From NCBI GenBank assembly GCA_046349955.1, contig JAXMBI010000021.1, positions 62,001-126,000 of the forward strand: a stretch of 64,000 bases of DNA, written 5' to 3'. Shown piece by piece: positions 32,653-40,992 of this stretch. The DNA comes from JBGAPH01 sp046349955. Its GTDB lineage: Bacteria > Planctomycetota > Planctomycetia > Pirellulales > JBGAPH01. Numbering within the stretch: position 1 is the first letter of the stretch; each line of letters starts with the position of its first letter. Under the pieces are notes generated by a model. The model was not told where the DNA came from and searched no databases. It worked only from the letters and a program-made list of their open reading frames with translations. Made by a program: the position numbers and the translations under genes.

Positions 32653-34058
32653 GCCTGCCGCGACTGCAGATCGTCCGCTTCGAGCGCGCGCGTGGGGTCG
32701 ACGAACTGCCAACAGATCGCCGCGACGAAATACGCCCCGGCGAACGTGAGGAAGCAGAGCGAGTACCCTTGCGCATACGCCGCCACGCGCTCGTGGTCCG
32801 GCAAAGCGGCCACCACGGTTCCTAAACTCGCGGCGCGGGCGTTCAATGCGGACTCGAGCATCGCGCCGATCGCCCACCCTGCGGTCGCAGCGCCCAGCGT
32901 GCCGATCGTGTTCATCCAGGCGGCGGCCGTGGCGGCGTAGCGCTGGCCAATGTCTTGGCAGGTGGCCCACGCGGCGGCCAACGTCAGGTCGCCGCAGAAC
33001 GCAGCCAACGAAAGCAGCGCGAACAAGGCCGGCGCGCTCGTGGCCCAAGGACATAAGGCGAAGGCCGCAGCGCCAAGCACGAAGGCGCTCGAGGCCAGCC
33101 GCCGTCGGGCCTTCCGTCGATCCCCCCACCGCGCTCCCAGCCGGTCCGTCAATTGGCCGCCGATCAAACAGCCCGCGGCGCCCACCCAGAGCGGCCCTCC
33201 TTTATAGAGCGCGCCGAGCAGGCTGCCGTCGTCGATGGCGTAGAGCTCGCGCATCGCCGCCGGCAGGTAGGTGATGTTGAAGTACCAGCCATAGGTCATG
33301 GCGAAGTACATCAGGCACAACATCCACAGATTGCCGCTCGTGAAAAACGCTCGCCAAGGGAGCGCGTGTGCGGCGTGATGGCTTGGAGGCCGTTCGAGGG
33401 ACATCGCCGTGTCCGCAGATGGCCGCGGATGGTCGGCGAACCAAAACGCGAACCCCACAGCCCAGACCAGCCCCACCAGTCCGAAGAGCAGAAACGCCCC
33501 GCGCCAGGAAACGAGCGGCGGCGACAGCGCCGTGCCCGCCACGAGGATCGCCCACACGAGCGGCGTCAGCCCGCCCATCAGCCGCCCCGACATCCACACC
33601 ACGCCTTGTGCCCGCCCGCGCTGAGCAACGCCAAACCAGTTGTGGATCGCGCGGGTGATGTTGGGGTACGCTCCGGCTTCCCCCATGCCGAACAAAAACC
33701 GCAGGACGACGAGCATCGTCAGCCCACCGAGCACAACGCCTCCCACGCGCAGCCCCACGAGCCCGGTGAGCGCAGTGAACACCGACCACCAGAGGACGAT
33801 TCGTAGGAGCGCCCGGCGTGGGCCAAAAGCATCCCCGAGCCAACCGCAGGGGATTTCGAACACGGCGTAAGCCAAGGCAAACGCCGTGAAGGCCCACTTG
33901 AGGTCGGCTACGCCCGTCAGGCCGAGCTCGCGCGCCATGAGCGGCGCCGCCGCGCCGAAGCAGGCTCGGTCGAGATAGGTGATCATCGACAGCGTGGCCA
34001 CGAGCGCGAGCACGCGCGTCTGGCCGGACGGTTCGTCGTGGGGCATGGTCGACGCCAT
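32649..34058 (-). CDS. MFS transporter, anion:cation symporter type
   Basis: The 469-aa protein has twelve likely helices and MFS landmarks: ITYLDRACFGAAAPLMARELGLT in helix 1, GWLGDAFGPRRALLRIV after helix 2, and RFLFGMGEAGAYPNITRAIHNWF in helix 4, the pattern of ACS-family sugar-acid and organic-anion carriers. The central loop is His/Pro-rich. The substrate is not evident. It precedes the hydrolase gene on the same strand by 26 bp in coordinates, so the two may form one transcript. Confidence 0.88.
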   Translation of the reverse strand: MASTMPHDEPSGQTRVLALVATLSMITYLDRACFGAAAPLMARELGLTGVADLKWAFTAFALAYAVFEIPCGWLGDAFGPRRALLRIVLWWSVFTALTGLVGLRVGGVVLGGLTMLVVLRFLFGMGEAGAYPNITRAIHNWFGVAQRGRAQGVVWMSGRLMGGLTPLVWAILVAGTALSPPLVSWRGAFLLFGLVGLVWAVGFAFWFADHPRPSADTAMSLERPPSHHAAHALPWRAFFTSGNLWMLCLMYFAMTYGWYFNITYLPAAMRELYAIDDGSLLGALYKGGPLWVGAAGCLIGGQLTDRLGARWGDRRKARRRLASSAFVLGAAAFALCPWATSAPALFALLSLAAFCGDLTLAAAWATCQDIGQRYAATAAAWMNTIGTLGAATAGWAIGAMLESALNARAASLGTVVAALPDHERVAAYAQGYSLCFLTFAGAYFVAAICWQFVDPTRALEADDLQSRQA

Positions 34059-34084
34059 CGTTCGCCCGTTACCCCAAGGCTGCT

Positions 34085-35116
34085 CTAGGTCCCGCCATCA
34101 CGCCCGACGACCACGATGTGTTGCCCGCGCAACACCGGCGCCGCCCAGGCTTGAGCCAACACATAGCCGTCGACCCCCGCGGCGGCGGGCCAGGGATCGA
34201 GGTCGATGCGGTCGAAGTCGTGCAACAGCCCCACCACATCGCCCTGCTTCACTTTCGCCCCACACTCGAGCAGCGGCTCGTAGTGCCCCTCGAACGGCGC
34301 GACCGTGAAGCACTCGCGGTCGATCATTTCGAGCTTGCGCTGCGTACCGGCGCGATGATGGGCGATGGGCTCGATGCTCCCGCGCAGTTGCCCTTGGCGG
34401 ATCGCCGCCGCCAACACGCCCTGGCGACCGTAGCGCACGCCTTCGGCCGACACGGCGCGGCCCCAGCCGAGTTCCGTGCCTACGGTGATCTTCCCCAGCC
34501 GTTCGGCCTCGCTCGGCAAGAGCCCCGGCGTGAGATTCTGGTAGATCATCAAGACCGGCGTGCCGAACCAGCGGGCCGTTTGCTCGATTTCTTCCGCGAG
34601 GGCCGGATCGTCGACGCGGTGATAGTTGGCGCAAGGGGCGAAGCGGGCCACGTCGCCGCCGGAGTGGAGGTCGAGCACCACGTGAACGCGCGGCCACACG
34701 TATTCGCGCACGAACGCGGCGATCCGGTGCGTGATGCCGGCCAGCGCCGGCGTTGTACCTGCGTTGCTTACGAACGCGCGGTTCAGGTTCACGCGGTCGT
34801 CCTGCGTGCTCTCGCGCGTGCCGGCGCGGAACGCCGCCGGGTTCAGCACGGGAATCAGGATGATGCGCCCCAGCACCTGATCGAGGTGAATCTCCCGCAG
34901 CAGGTGCTTGAGCGCGACCGGCCCCTCATATTCGTTCCCATGGTTCGAACCGAAGGCCACGAGCCCCTTACCCGCTCGCACGTCCGGCCCGACGAAGACC
35001 GTAAGCGGGATCAGATGGTCGCCCCAAATGCTGTCGTGCTCGAGCGCCACCCAATAGTCGCGGCGGCCGGGCGAATCGAGATCGAGCTGGGCGGGGCGAA
35101 CGATCGTGCGAGACAT
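34085..35116 (-). CDS. Succinylglutamate desuccinylase/aspartoacylase-family hydrolase
   Basis: The 343-aa product (ATG at 35116, MSRTIVRPAQ) carries the zinc ligands of the M14-like AstE/AspA family: GSNHGNEYEG (HxxE) at about residue 65, then the later His in VVLDLHSGGD. The NPAAFRAGTR and DDRVNLNRAF segments are also typical. A C-terminal beta domain (GAKVKQGDVVGLLHDFDR) completes it. The substrate is probably an N-acylated amino acid or similar amide. The MFS gene just downstream could import it. Confidence 0.83.
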   Translation of the reverse strand: MSRTIVRPAQLDLDSPGRRDYWVALEHDSIWGDHLIPLTVFVGPDVRAGKGLVAFGSNHGNEYEGPVALKHLLREIHLDQVLGRIILIPVLNPAAFRAGTRESTQDDRVNLNRAFVSNAGTTPALAGITHRIAAFVREYVWPRVHVVLDLHSGGDVARFAPCANYHRVDDPALAEEIEQTARWFGTPVLMIYQNLTPGLLPSEAERLGKITVGTELGWGRAVSAEGVRYGRQGVLAAAIRQGQLRGSIEPIAHHRAGTQRKLEMIDRECFTVAPFEGHYEPLLECGAKVKQGDVVGLLHDFDRIDLDPWPAAAGVDGYVLAQAWAAPVLRGQHIVVVGRDGGT

Positions 35117-35215
35117 GGGCGGGCGGAGCGAGTGGGCTGCGGGCTCGAGCGGCGCTGCATCGTAAGCCGCGCGTTCGGACGGAACAAGGGCGCCCGGGCC
35201 CGCAGATCGCCGGCA

Positions 35216-35242
35216 CTGGGGGCTCGCTTCGCTCGACCCCAG
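35216..35242. repeat. CTGGGG...CCCCAG palindrome
   Basis: CTGGGG and CCCCAG flank a self-complementary centre (GCTCGCTTCGCTCGA). It lies between the hydrolase gene and rsmA, both reading leftward. It gives GVERSEPP-type peptides in false frames and looks like another dispersed intergenic repeat. Confidence 0.55.
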
Positions 35243-35284
35243 GCAGCCCACGAACGCTCGACAGGCCCTCGCAGAACGGCGTTT

Positions 35285-36205
35285 TCAGAGCGCCCAGTCC
35301 GACGCCCGTTTGCGCAGCGCCTCGCACAGCCTGAGCAGCGCGGCCAGGTCCAATTCTTCGGCCCTTTGGGTCGGATCGAGTTCGCACTCGGCGATCGCCG
35401 CGTCCACCTCGGCCTTCTCGAGCCGATGCTTGTAGGCGCTCTGCGCCACGCTCCGCAAGAACTTCCGCCGATGGAAGAAGATTGCGCGGGCGAAATCGTG
35501 GAAGTAACGCAGATCCGGAATCTGGGCCCGGCGCTCCGGCTCGAGCACGAGTTGGATGATCGCTGAGGTGACTTTGGGCCGCGGCCAGAACACGTCGGGG
35601 GGCATCACCCGCACGATCTCGGCCCGGCACTGCGCCTGCACCCACACGCTGAGAGCGCCGTAGTCCTTGGTGGCGGGGCGGGCGACGATGCGGTCGGCCA
35701 GCTCTTTTTGAATCGTGACCGTCATCGAGACCGGCGGCGTTTCGAGGAGCAGCAGGTTCGAGATCAGCGGCGTGGCCACGTTGTACGGCAAGTTCGCGGC
35801 CAACTTGAGTTGCCGATGCGGCGCCGCCTCGAGGGCCCGCTTCACCGCCTCGAGCACCGTGGGGCTGATGTTGTTCTTGTTGCGCAGGGCGTCTTGGTGC
35901 AGCAAGGTCACGTTGTCGAACGACAGCAACTCTTCGCTCGCCATTTGATGTAGATGCCGGTCGATTTCCACGCTGACCACCGCGCCGGCCTCCTCGGCCA
36001 TCAGCGCGGTGAGCGAGCCGGTGCCGGTGCCGACCTCGAGCACCACGTCGTCGCGCGTCAGTTGCGCCGACTCGGCCAGCAGCCGCACCAGGTTCAGGTC
36101 AATGAGAAAGTTCTGGCCGTGCCGCGAGTCGGGCCGCAGCCCGCATTCTTCGAAGCGCTTGAGCAGGAACGACAGCGTTTGATTGCGAGAACCGGGAGCT
36201 GGCAT
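35285..36205 (-). CDS. rsmA: 16S rRNA dimethyladenosine transferase RsmA (KsgA)
   Basis: RsmA dimethylates two adjacent adenosines near the 3' end of 16S rRNA in late 30S assembly. The 306-aa product starts at the ATG at 36205 (MPAPGSRNQTL). It shows HGQNFLIDLNLV, the SAM-binding motif VLEVGTGTGSLTALMA, the catalytic NLPYN motif and the FWPRPKVTSAIIQL segment. The frame extends to 36379, but that extension runs through a 28-bp repeat and is unlikely to be coding. Confidence 0.95.
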   Translation of the reverse strand: MPAPGSRNQTLSFLLKRFEECGLRPDSRHGQNFLIDLNLVRLLAESAQLTRDDVVLEVGTGTGSLTALMAEEAGAVVSVEIDRHLHQMASEELLSFDNVTLLHQDALRNKNNISPTVLEAVKRALEAAPHRQLKLAANLPYNVATPLISNLLLLETPPVSMTVTIQKELADRIVARPATKDYGALSVWVQAQCRAEIVRVMPPDVFWPRPKVTSAIIQLVLEPERRAQIPDLRYFHDFARAIFFHRRKFLRSVAQSAYKHRLEKAEVDAAIAECELDPTQRAEELDLAALLRLCEALRKRASDWAL

Positions 36206-36270
36206 GCAGTACGAAGGGGTGAGACAAGAAACGTGAAGCGACTGACCGCGGCGAGCGAAGCGAAACAGCT

Positions 36271-37497
36271 TCACGGCGAGCGGCCGGCGTAAGCCGGCTG
36301 ACCCAGCCGCGCGAGCAGCGCCTCCGCCGCCAAGCGCGCGAACTCGGGATCGTTGATATGACGATCGACCACGGTGCAAGGAACCGTTCCGCAGTGTTCC
36401 TGCACGCCTGCGAATAGCGCTTGCCGCGCGGCCGGGTCGTCGAACGGCTGCCCCGCCGCGTCCAAGGCGGACACGCCCTGGGCCGGCAGCAGGATTTCGG
36501 CCAGATCGCCGGCGCCCGCCAGCTTGCGGCCAATCTCGGCCCCGAGCGCTGCGTTCTCCTCAGCCGTCGTCCGCATGAGCGTGATCGTGGCGTTGTGCTG
36601 GTGGAACTTGCGGTGGGCGAACTTCTCCGGCACGGTGCTCCGCGGGCCGAAGTTCACCATGTCGAGCGCGCCGACCGAAACCACTTGCGGAATGCGGGCT
36701 TGCACCGCCGCCGTGAGCCGCGTCGGCCCCGCCGAGAGCACGCCCCCCACGAGCTCGTCGGCCAGCTCGGTGGTCGTGATGTCGAGCACGCCCGCGACCA
36801 AGCCTTCGGCGATCAGCGATTCCATGGCCTGGCCGCCGATGCCGGTCGCGTGGAAGACGAGCACCTCATAACCCGCGGCCTCGAGCACGCGGCGGGCCTC
36901 GTCGACGCAAGGTGTGGTGACGCCGAACATCGTGGCGGCCACGAGCGGCTTGTCGTCGCGGCGGGCTTCGATCCGCCGGTGCTGCACGAGCCCGGCCATC
37001 GCCGCGGCGGCCGACGACAGCACCGTGCGGCTGATGCGGTTCAGCCCGGCGATGTCGACCACGGCGTTGAGCATGAGGATGTCTTTGTCGGCCACGTAGG
37101 GCCGCACCTGCCCCGAGGCGAGCGTGCTGACCATCAGCTTGGGAACGCCCAGCGGCAAGCTGCGCATCGCCGCCGTGCCGATCACGGTTCCCGCCGAGCC
37201 CCCAAGGCCCAGCACCCCCGTGACCTTGCCCGTAGCGTAGTCGCGGGCGACGAGCGCCGCCGCGGCTGCGGCCGATAAGGCGACTGCGTCGCCGCGCGAG
37301 GCCCCCACGTCGAGCCCGCGCTGCGCTGCCGGCAGCGCTTCGAGCAAAGCACTGCGCGAAATGTCAGCCGCCGTATCACCGAGGCGTCCGCTCACATCGA
37401 CGAGCACCACAGGAACGTCCAACTCGCGTAGCCGATCTCGGACGAACCGGGCTTCCGTCCCCTTGGTGTCGAGCGTGGCCAGCAGATAAACGCTCAT
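36271..37497 (-). CDS. UPF0261 / Tm-1-like ATP-binding domain protein
   Basis: The 408-aa protein matches the UPF0261 family throughout: YLLATLDTKGTEARFVRDRL at the start, GVLGLGGSAGTVIGTAAMRSLPLGVPKLMVSTLASG, and VFHATGIGGQAMESLI. This family resembles the virus-resistance protein Tm-1 and part of it binds nucleotide, but the bacterial function is unknown. The last residues (QPAYAGRSP) and the stop are encoded by a 28-bp repeat copy, so the natural C-terminus was probably altered when the element inserted. Confidence 0.88.
   Translation of the reverse strand: MSVYLLATLDTKGTEARFVRDRLRELDVPVVLVDVSGRLGDTAADISRSALLEALPAAQRGLDVGASRGDAVALSAAAAAALVARDYATGKVTGVLGLGGSAGTVIGTAAMRSLPLGVPKLMVSTLASGQVRPYVADKDILMLNAVVDIAGLNRISRTVLSSAAAAMAGLVQHRRIEARRDDKPLVAATMFGVTTPCVDEARRVLEAAGYEVLVFHATGIGGQAMESLIAEGLVAGVLDITTTELADELVGGVLSAGPTRLTAAVQARIPQVVSVGALDMVNFGPRSTVPEKFAHRKFHQHNATITLMRTTAEENAALGAEIGRKLAGAGDLAEILLPAQGVSALDAAGQPFDDPAARQALFAGVQEHCGTVPCTVVDRHINDPEFARLAAEALLARLGQPAYAGRSP
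36275..36302 (+). repeat. 28-bp REP-like element, copy 5, inside the 3' end of the UPF0261 gene
   Basis: A full copy with a GTAA loop. It begins 2 bp beyond the stop codon of the UPF0261 gene (read on the minus strand, the stop follows the repeat). It therefore encodes the final nine or so residues of that protein. Confidence 0.85.
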
Positions 37498-37637
37498 GGT
37501 CAGGCAGTCGACGGGGGCGCGGCGGGGTGGCCGAGGTCCGCTGGTGTGTTAAGATCGGGTCGGAAACCTAGCATCCTACCAGCTTTCCCTGGCCGCGCAA
37601 ACTCGCCGGATTTCACCACCACGCCCGAGACGCACGC

Positions 37638-38456
37638 ATGGCGGACTTCCTCTACTGCCTGAACACCAGCACCATTCGCCCGGCCAGCTTGCCCGAGAAG
37701 ATTCGGGCCGCCGGCGAGGCAGGCTACAGCGCGATCGAGTTGTGGCACGACGACGTCGACGCGTATCTGGCCCAGGGAGGCAGCATCGCCGACCTCCGCA
37801 AGATGTTGGCCGACTGGGCGCTCTCCGTGCCGTCGATGATCTACCTGGCCGGCTGGTTCGAGACGACCGGGGAGGAGCACCGGCAGAAGCTCGTCGAATG
37901 CCGGCGGCGGATGGATCAGGCGGCGGAACTGGGCGCGCCGATCTGCGTGGCCGGGCCGCCGGGCGGGAAAGCCGATCTGGCCTTGGGCACGCAGAACTAC
38001 CGCGAACTGCTGGAAATTGGCCGCGCCGCAGGCGTGCGCCCCGCGGTCGAATTCCTGGGCTTCGTCGAGGAGTTCAACCGCGTCGAGCCCTGCGTACAAC
38101 TAGCTCGCGACACGGGCGACCCTGATGCCTGCGTCGTGATCGATCCGTTTCACCTGTTTCGCGGCGGCAGCGGCATCGAGGCCATGGCCAGTCTGAACCT
38201 CGCGCCGCATGAGATCGGCATCCTGCACTTCAACGACGCCCCCAGCCATCCGCCGCGGGAACAGCAGCACGACCCCGACCGCGTGCTCCCCGGCGACGGC
38301 TGCCTCGACTTACGCCGCTACGTGCAAATTGCCCGCGTGATTGGTTATCGGGGCGCGCTGTCGCTAGAACTCTTCAACGAAGAGCTGTGGCGGCTGAACC
38401 CGCTCGAGGTGGCGCGGCTGGGCCTCTCGAAGATGCGGGCTGTCGTCGAGGGCTGA
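37638..38456 (+). CDS. TIM-barrel sugar phosphate isomerase/epimerase-like protein
   Basis: The 272-aa product has the xylose-isomerase-like TIM-barrel layout: YCLNTSTIRPASLPEKIRAAGEAGYSAIELWHDD, then AVEFLGF, VVIDPFHLFRGGSGIEA (metal-binding His), GILHFNDAPSHPPREQQHDPDRVLPGDG and LSLELFNEELW. Conserved acidic and His residues probably bind a divalent metal. It may isomerise a sugar or inositol derivative; the substrate is unknown. It diverges from the UPF0261 gene. Confidence 0.82.
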   Translation: MADFLYCLNTSTIRPASLPEKIRAAGEAGYSAIELWHDDVDAYLAQGGSIADLRKMLADWALSVPSMIYLAGWFETTGEEHRQKLVECRRRMDQAAELGAPICVAGPPGGKADLALGTQNYRELLEIGRAAGVRPAVEFLGFVEEFNRVEPCVQLARDTGDPDACVVIDPFHLFRGGSGIEAMASLNLAPHEIGILHFNDAPSHPPREQQHDPDRVLPGDGCLDLRRYVQIARVIGYRGALSLELFNEELWRLNPLEVARLGLSKMRAVVEG

Positions 38457-38484
38457 CGCCACGGTCACGGCGGCGCGCGGGTCT

Positions 38485-38530
38485 CCCTCGCTAACGCGGG
38501 GCTCAATAGAACCCGGCGCGTCAGCGAGGG
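38485..38530. repeat. CCCTCGCT...AGCGAGGG inverted repeat between convergent genes
   Basis: CCCTCGCT at 38485-38492 pairs with AGCGAGGG at 38523-38530, with further complementarity inside (ACGCG/CGCGT). It fills half of the 92-bp gap between the TIM-barrel gene and the TadG-like gene. It could end transcription from both sides. Confidence 0.6.
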
Positions 38531-38548
38531 CGGACTCCGCATAACCGC

Positions 38549-39733
38549 TCAGCGCACGAGATACGGCTTCGAGTACACGAACTGACTCGGCGAGCCGCCG
38601 GAGGCCGGGATGCCGCCGCCGGTGACCAGATGCGCCGGTTGAATCGTCACCCGCTTCTGGCTCATGCTGCCGGTGAGCTTGACCTCGAGCACCGACACGC
38701 CGACGAACTTGACGATCGTGTAGGTGGCGTTGTTGCCAGGCCCCGACACGCTTTCGAAGATCGGAATCATCCGCGGCTGACCAATGATCGAGGCCAATTC
38801 GTCCTTGACGCCGGCGCTGATCCCGGTGTCGCCGTTGAGGGGCAATTTGCCGTTGGCGTCGAACTCGAGTTTGCCGCCGAAATGGGACAGGTCGTCCTGC
38901 GACACGCCGTCGGTGATCTGGCGGGCAATGTCCTTGGTGCTGTTGTTGCTGCCCCCGATGTCCACGGTGCCGCGGTTGCCGGGCGAGCCCGTGCCCTGCG
39001 GGAACAGGTTCACCTCGCGGACGCCGTCGGAGCCTTTGCTCACCGTCCACTCTTTCGTGGACGAGTCCCAGTCGCGCCGCCACTGATCGCTGCCGCCGCC
39101 GCCGAGCATATCGTTCCAAGTGGTGACATCCAGCGCGAAGGGCAACAGGTCAAGGTTGCCCCCGTCAGCCGGGGTGCGGAAACCCTGGAAGCTGCTGGCC
39201 ACCACGGCGGTGGCCTGGGCGCGATTGGCCACGCTGTTGAACCCCATCGCGCGGGCAAAGAAGAACGGCACTTCGCCGTTCATGTCGCTGGTCCGGCGCA
39301 CTCGCACCTGCACCGCATTCGAGCGACCCAAGCTCCCCAGGTCGATCGGCTGCGCGGGATCGTTCACATTGGACAGGTAGCCGAACACCACGTCCCCGTC
39401 GGCGCTGTTGCCGAAGTTCCAGTCGACGTTCGGCGCCTTGCTGCACACCGGGTTGTAGCCCACGAACTTGGACGCCACGATGCGGGCCCGCGGCAACTCG
39501 TTGAGCAGGTTCGGCGTGGCGCCGAATTCCTTGTCGATGAGTTCCCAGGCCGAAGCGATCGCGGCCGAATCGGCCGCCCGCTGCAGTTCGGCGCTCGAAA
39601 CGTAGACGTAGCCCAGGTCCACGGCAAAAGCCATCAGCGCCATCAAGCAGATCATCATGAAGGCGGTGAGCACGAGCACGTTGCCGCGGCGATCGCGCGG
39701 GCGACGGACCTGAAGTGAAAGCATCGAACTCAT
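38549..39733 (-). CDS. TadG-like membrane-anchored protein
   Basis: The 394-aa product starts with the TadE/TadG signature: RRGNVLVLTAFMMICLMALMAFAVDLGYVYVSSAELQRAADSAAIASA, a type-IVb-pilin-like transmembrane segment followed by an alanine-rich helix. The remaining 330 residues are polar and external, with no recognised domain. GGGGAG lies 9 nt ahead of the ATG. Homologues help build Flp/Tad pili, but no other tad genes are in the window, so its role here is open. Confidence 0.78.
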   Translation of the reverse strand: MSSMLSLQVRRPRDRRGNVLVLTAFMMICLMALMAFAVDLGYVYVSSAELQRAADSAAIASAWELIDKEFGATPNLLNELPRARIVASKFVGYNPVCSKAPNVDWNFGNSADGDVVFGYLSNVNDPAQPIDLGSLGRSNAVQVRVRRTSDMNGEVPFFFARAMGFNSVANRAQATAVVASSFQGFRTPADGGNLDLLPFALDVTTWNDMLGGGGSDQWRRDWDSSTKEWTVSKGSDGVREVNLFPQGTGSPGNRGTVDIGGSNNSTKDIARQITDGVSQDDLSHFGGKLEFDANGKLPLNGDTGISAGVKDELASIIGQPRMIPIFESVSGPGNNATYTIVKFVGVSVLEVKLTGSMSQKRVTIQPAHLVTGGGIPASGGSPSQFVYSKPYLVR

Positions 39734-39796
39734 GTGAAAAAGCTCCCCTGGCGGTGCTGCCCCCGTCTCAGGTGAATGGTTCAGGATCGAATCGGC

Positions 39797-40453
39797 CTAC
39801 GGCGCGAGTTGCACGGAGCGCGGGGTGTCGTCTTCGGCGATCAGGCCTTGCGACGAATAGAGCCGCACGCGTTTGAGCGTGAACGACTGCACTCGCTTGG
39901 CGCCGTAGGAAACACCCGAACGGCTGACCGAGAAATCGGGCGAGTAGCCGTTGAGATCGTCGGCGCCTTGTCCGCCGTCGACGGCCAAGGAGCCGTCGGG
40001 AGCGAACTCGCCCCAGGTGCCCGAGTTGCCGTTGAGCACGCGGAACTTGAGGCCGCAGTGCTGCGCCGTCATTTCCTGGGTCCAAGTGATGACCTCGCCC
40101 ACCTGGCCAAGCAGTTCCGAACGCTCGTCGTCTTTGTAGCCGAGCAGTTCATCTCCGCTCCACACCTGAAGCTGCAAACCGCCGGATTGATAGCTGGGCA
40201 GGTTTTGGTGGTTGATCTCGAGCAGCGCATACACGCCGTCGTCTACCGGGCGAGGCGCCATGGCGCAAACCACTTGCGGCGCTTCGCGGAGCGTGTCGGC
40301 GTCGCCGATCACCAGCTCCCAATCTTCTTGCACCTTCACCACATCGGGCGGGCCGTCGGCCCGTGCGGGCCACAAGCCCAGAGTCGAGGCGAGCGGAAAG
40401 CCCAGCAACAGGGTTGCGACGGCCGAGCGCGCAGGCAGGCGAAACGTGCGCAT
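39797..40453 (-). CDS. Exported protein of unknown function (218 aa)
   Basis: The ATG at 40453 has GGAGG 9 nt upstream and opens a Sec signal peptide (RSAVATLLLGFPLASTLGLWPARADG). The longer frame to 40594 lacks a better site. The mature part has a concanavalin-like flavour (VYALLEINHQNLPSYQSGGLQLQVW, LKFRVLNGNSGTWGEF) and ends in a strand-rich tail. It reads toward the TadG-like gene 63 bp away and is probably cotranscribed, suggesting a shared envelope role. Confidence 0.7.
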   Translation of the reverse strand: MRTFRLPARSAVATLLLGFPLASTLGLWPARADGPPDVVKVQEDWELVIGDADTLREAPQVVCAMAPRPVDDGVYALLEINHQNLPSYQSGGLQLQVWSGDELLGYKDDERSELLGQVGEVITWTQEMTAQHCGLKFRVLNGNSGTWGEFAPDGSLAVDGGQGADDLNGYSPDFSVSRSGVSYGAKRVQSFTLKRVRLYSSQGLIAEDDTPRSVQLAP

Positions 40454-40971
40454 AGAACGAACCTCCACATGTCTAGTGACCTCGAGGGTCGCGGCCGGCG
40501 CGAGAGGAGGACGCCGGTCGTGGCGGTCGAAGAGAGTCGGAACAGGCGATGAGTGGTCCCCAGGGCCAGCGAGCGACTGCCGACCGCGGGGCATCGAAAC
40601 CCTAGGTCAAACCCGCAGGGGGGGCAAGTCTCCGCGGAGCTTTCGGGCAGGCGCGCGGCCTTGGCGCGCCGGTCGCACCAACCGTGCGGGGCAGGACTAG
40701 CCCCAGGGCCTGATGGATCCGTCTCGGGGCGTTGATTCGGGTTTCTGGCGAGGGGCTACAGCAGGGGAGACACGGGTCGGACTGGGGCGACGGTGGATCA
40801 ATCTGATCTGCGTGGGTTGGTTGCCACAGGACAGGATGCGTCGCGGGGTTGTCTCGCGCTGCCAACGAGCGCGCTTCGCTCAGGCCGGAATTGGCCACCG
40901 CGATCACGATCATCTCCGTGCGGACATCCACCCACGCCAGACGTGAGCGACTGGTCCCACCATTCTGTCTG
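40454..40971. other. 518-bp intergenic region, nothing recognised
   Basis: No frame in this region has a plausible start, ribosome-binding site and amino-acid composition together. No strong promoter, tRNA or large palindrome stands out. Its composition is slightly less GC-rich than the surrounding genes. It lies between the permease gene's 3' end and the start of the exported 218-aa protein, so it should hold that gene's promoter. Confidence 0.4.
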
Positions 40972-40992
40972 CCCTCTCACGGAGGAAGAGGG
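40972..40992. repeat. CCCTCT/AGAGGG palindrome overlapping the permease stop
   Basis: CCCTCT (40972-40977) pairs with AGAGGG (40987-40992) across a 9-nt loop. The permease stop codon lies inside it. It belongs to the same family as the hairpins at 21603-21619 and 23677-23697. Confidence 0.55.
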
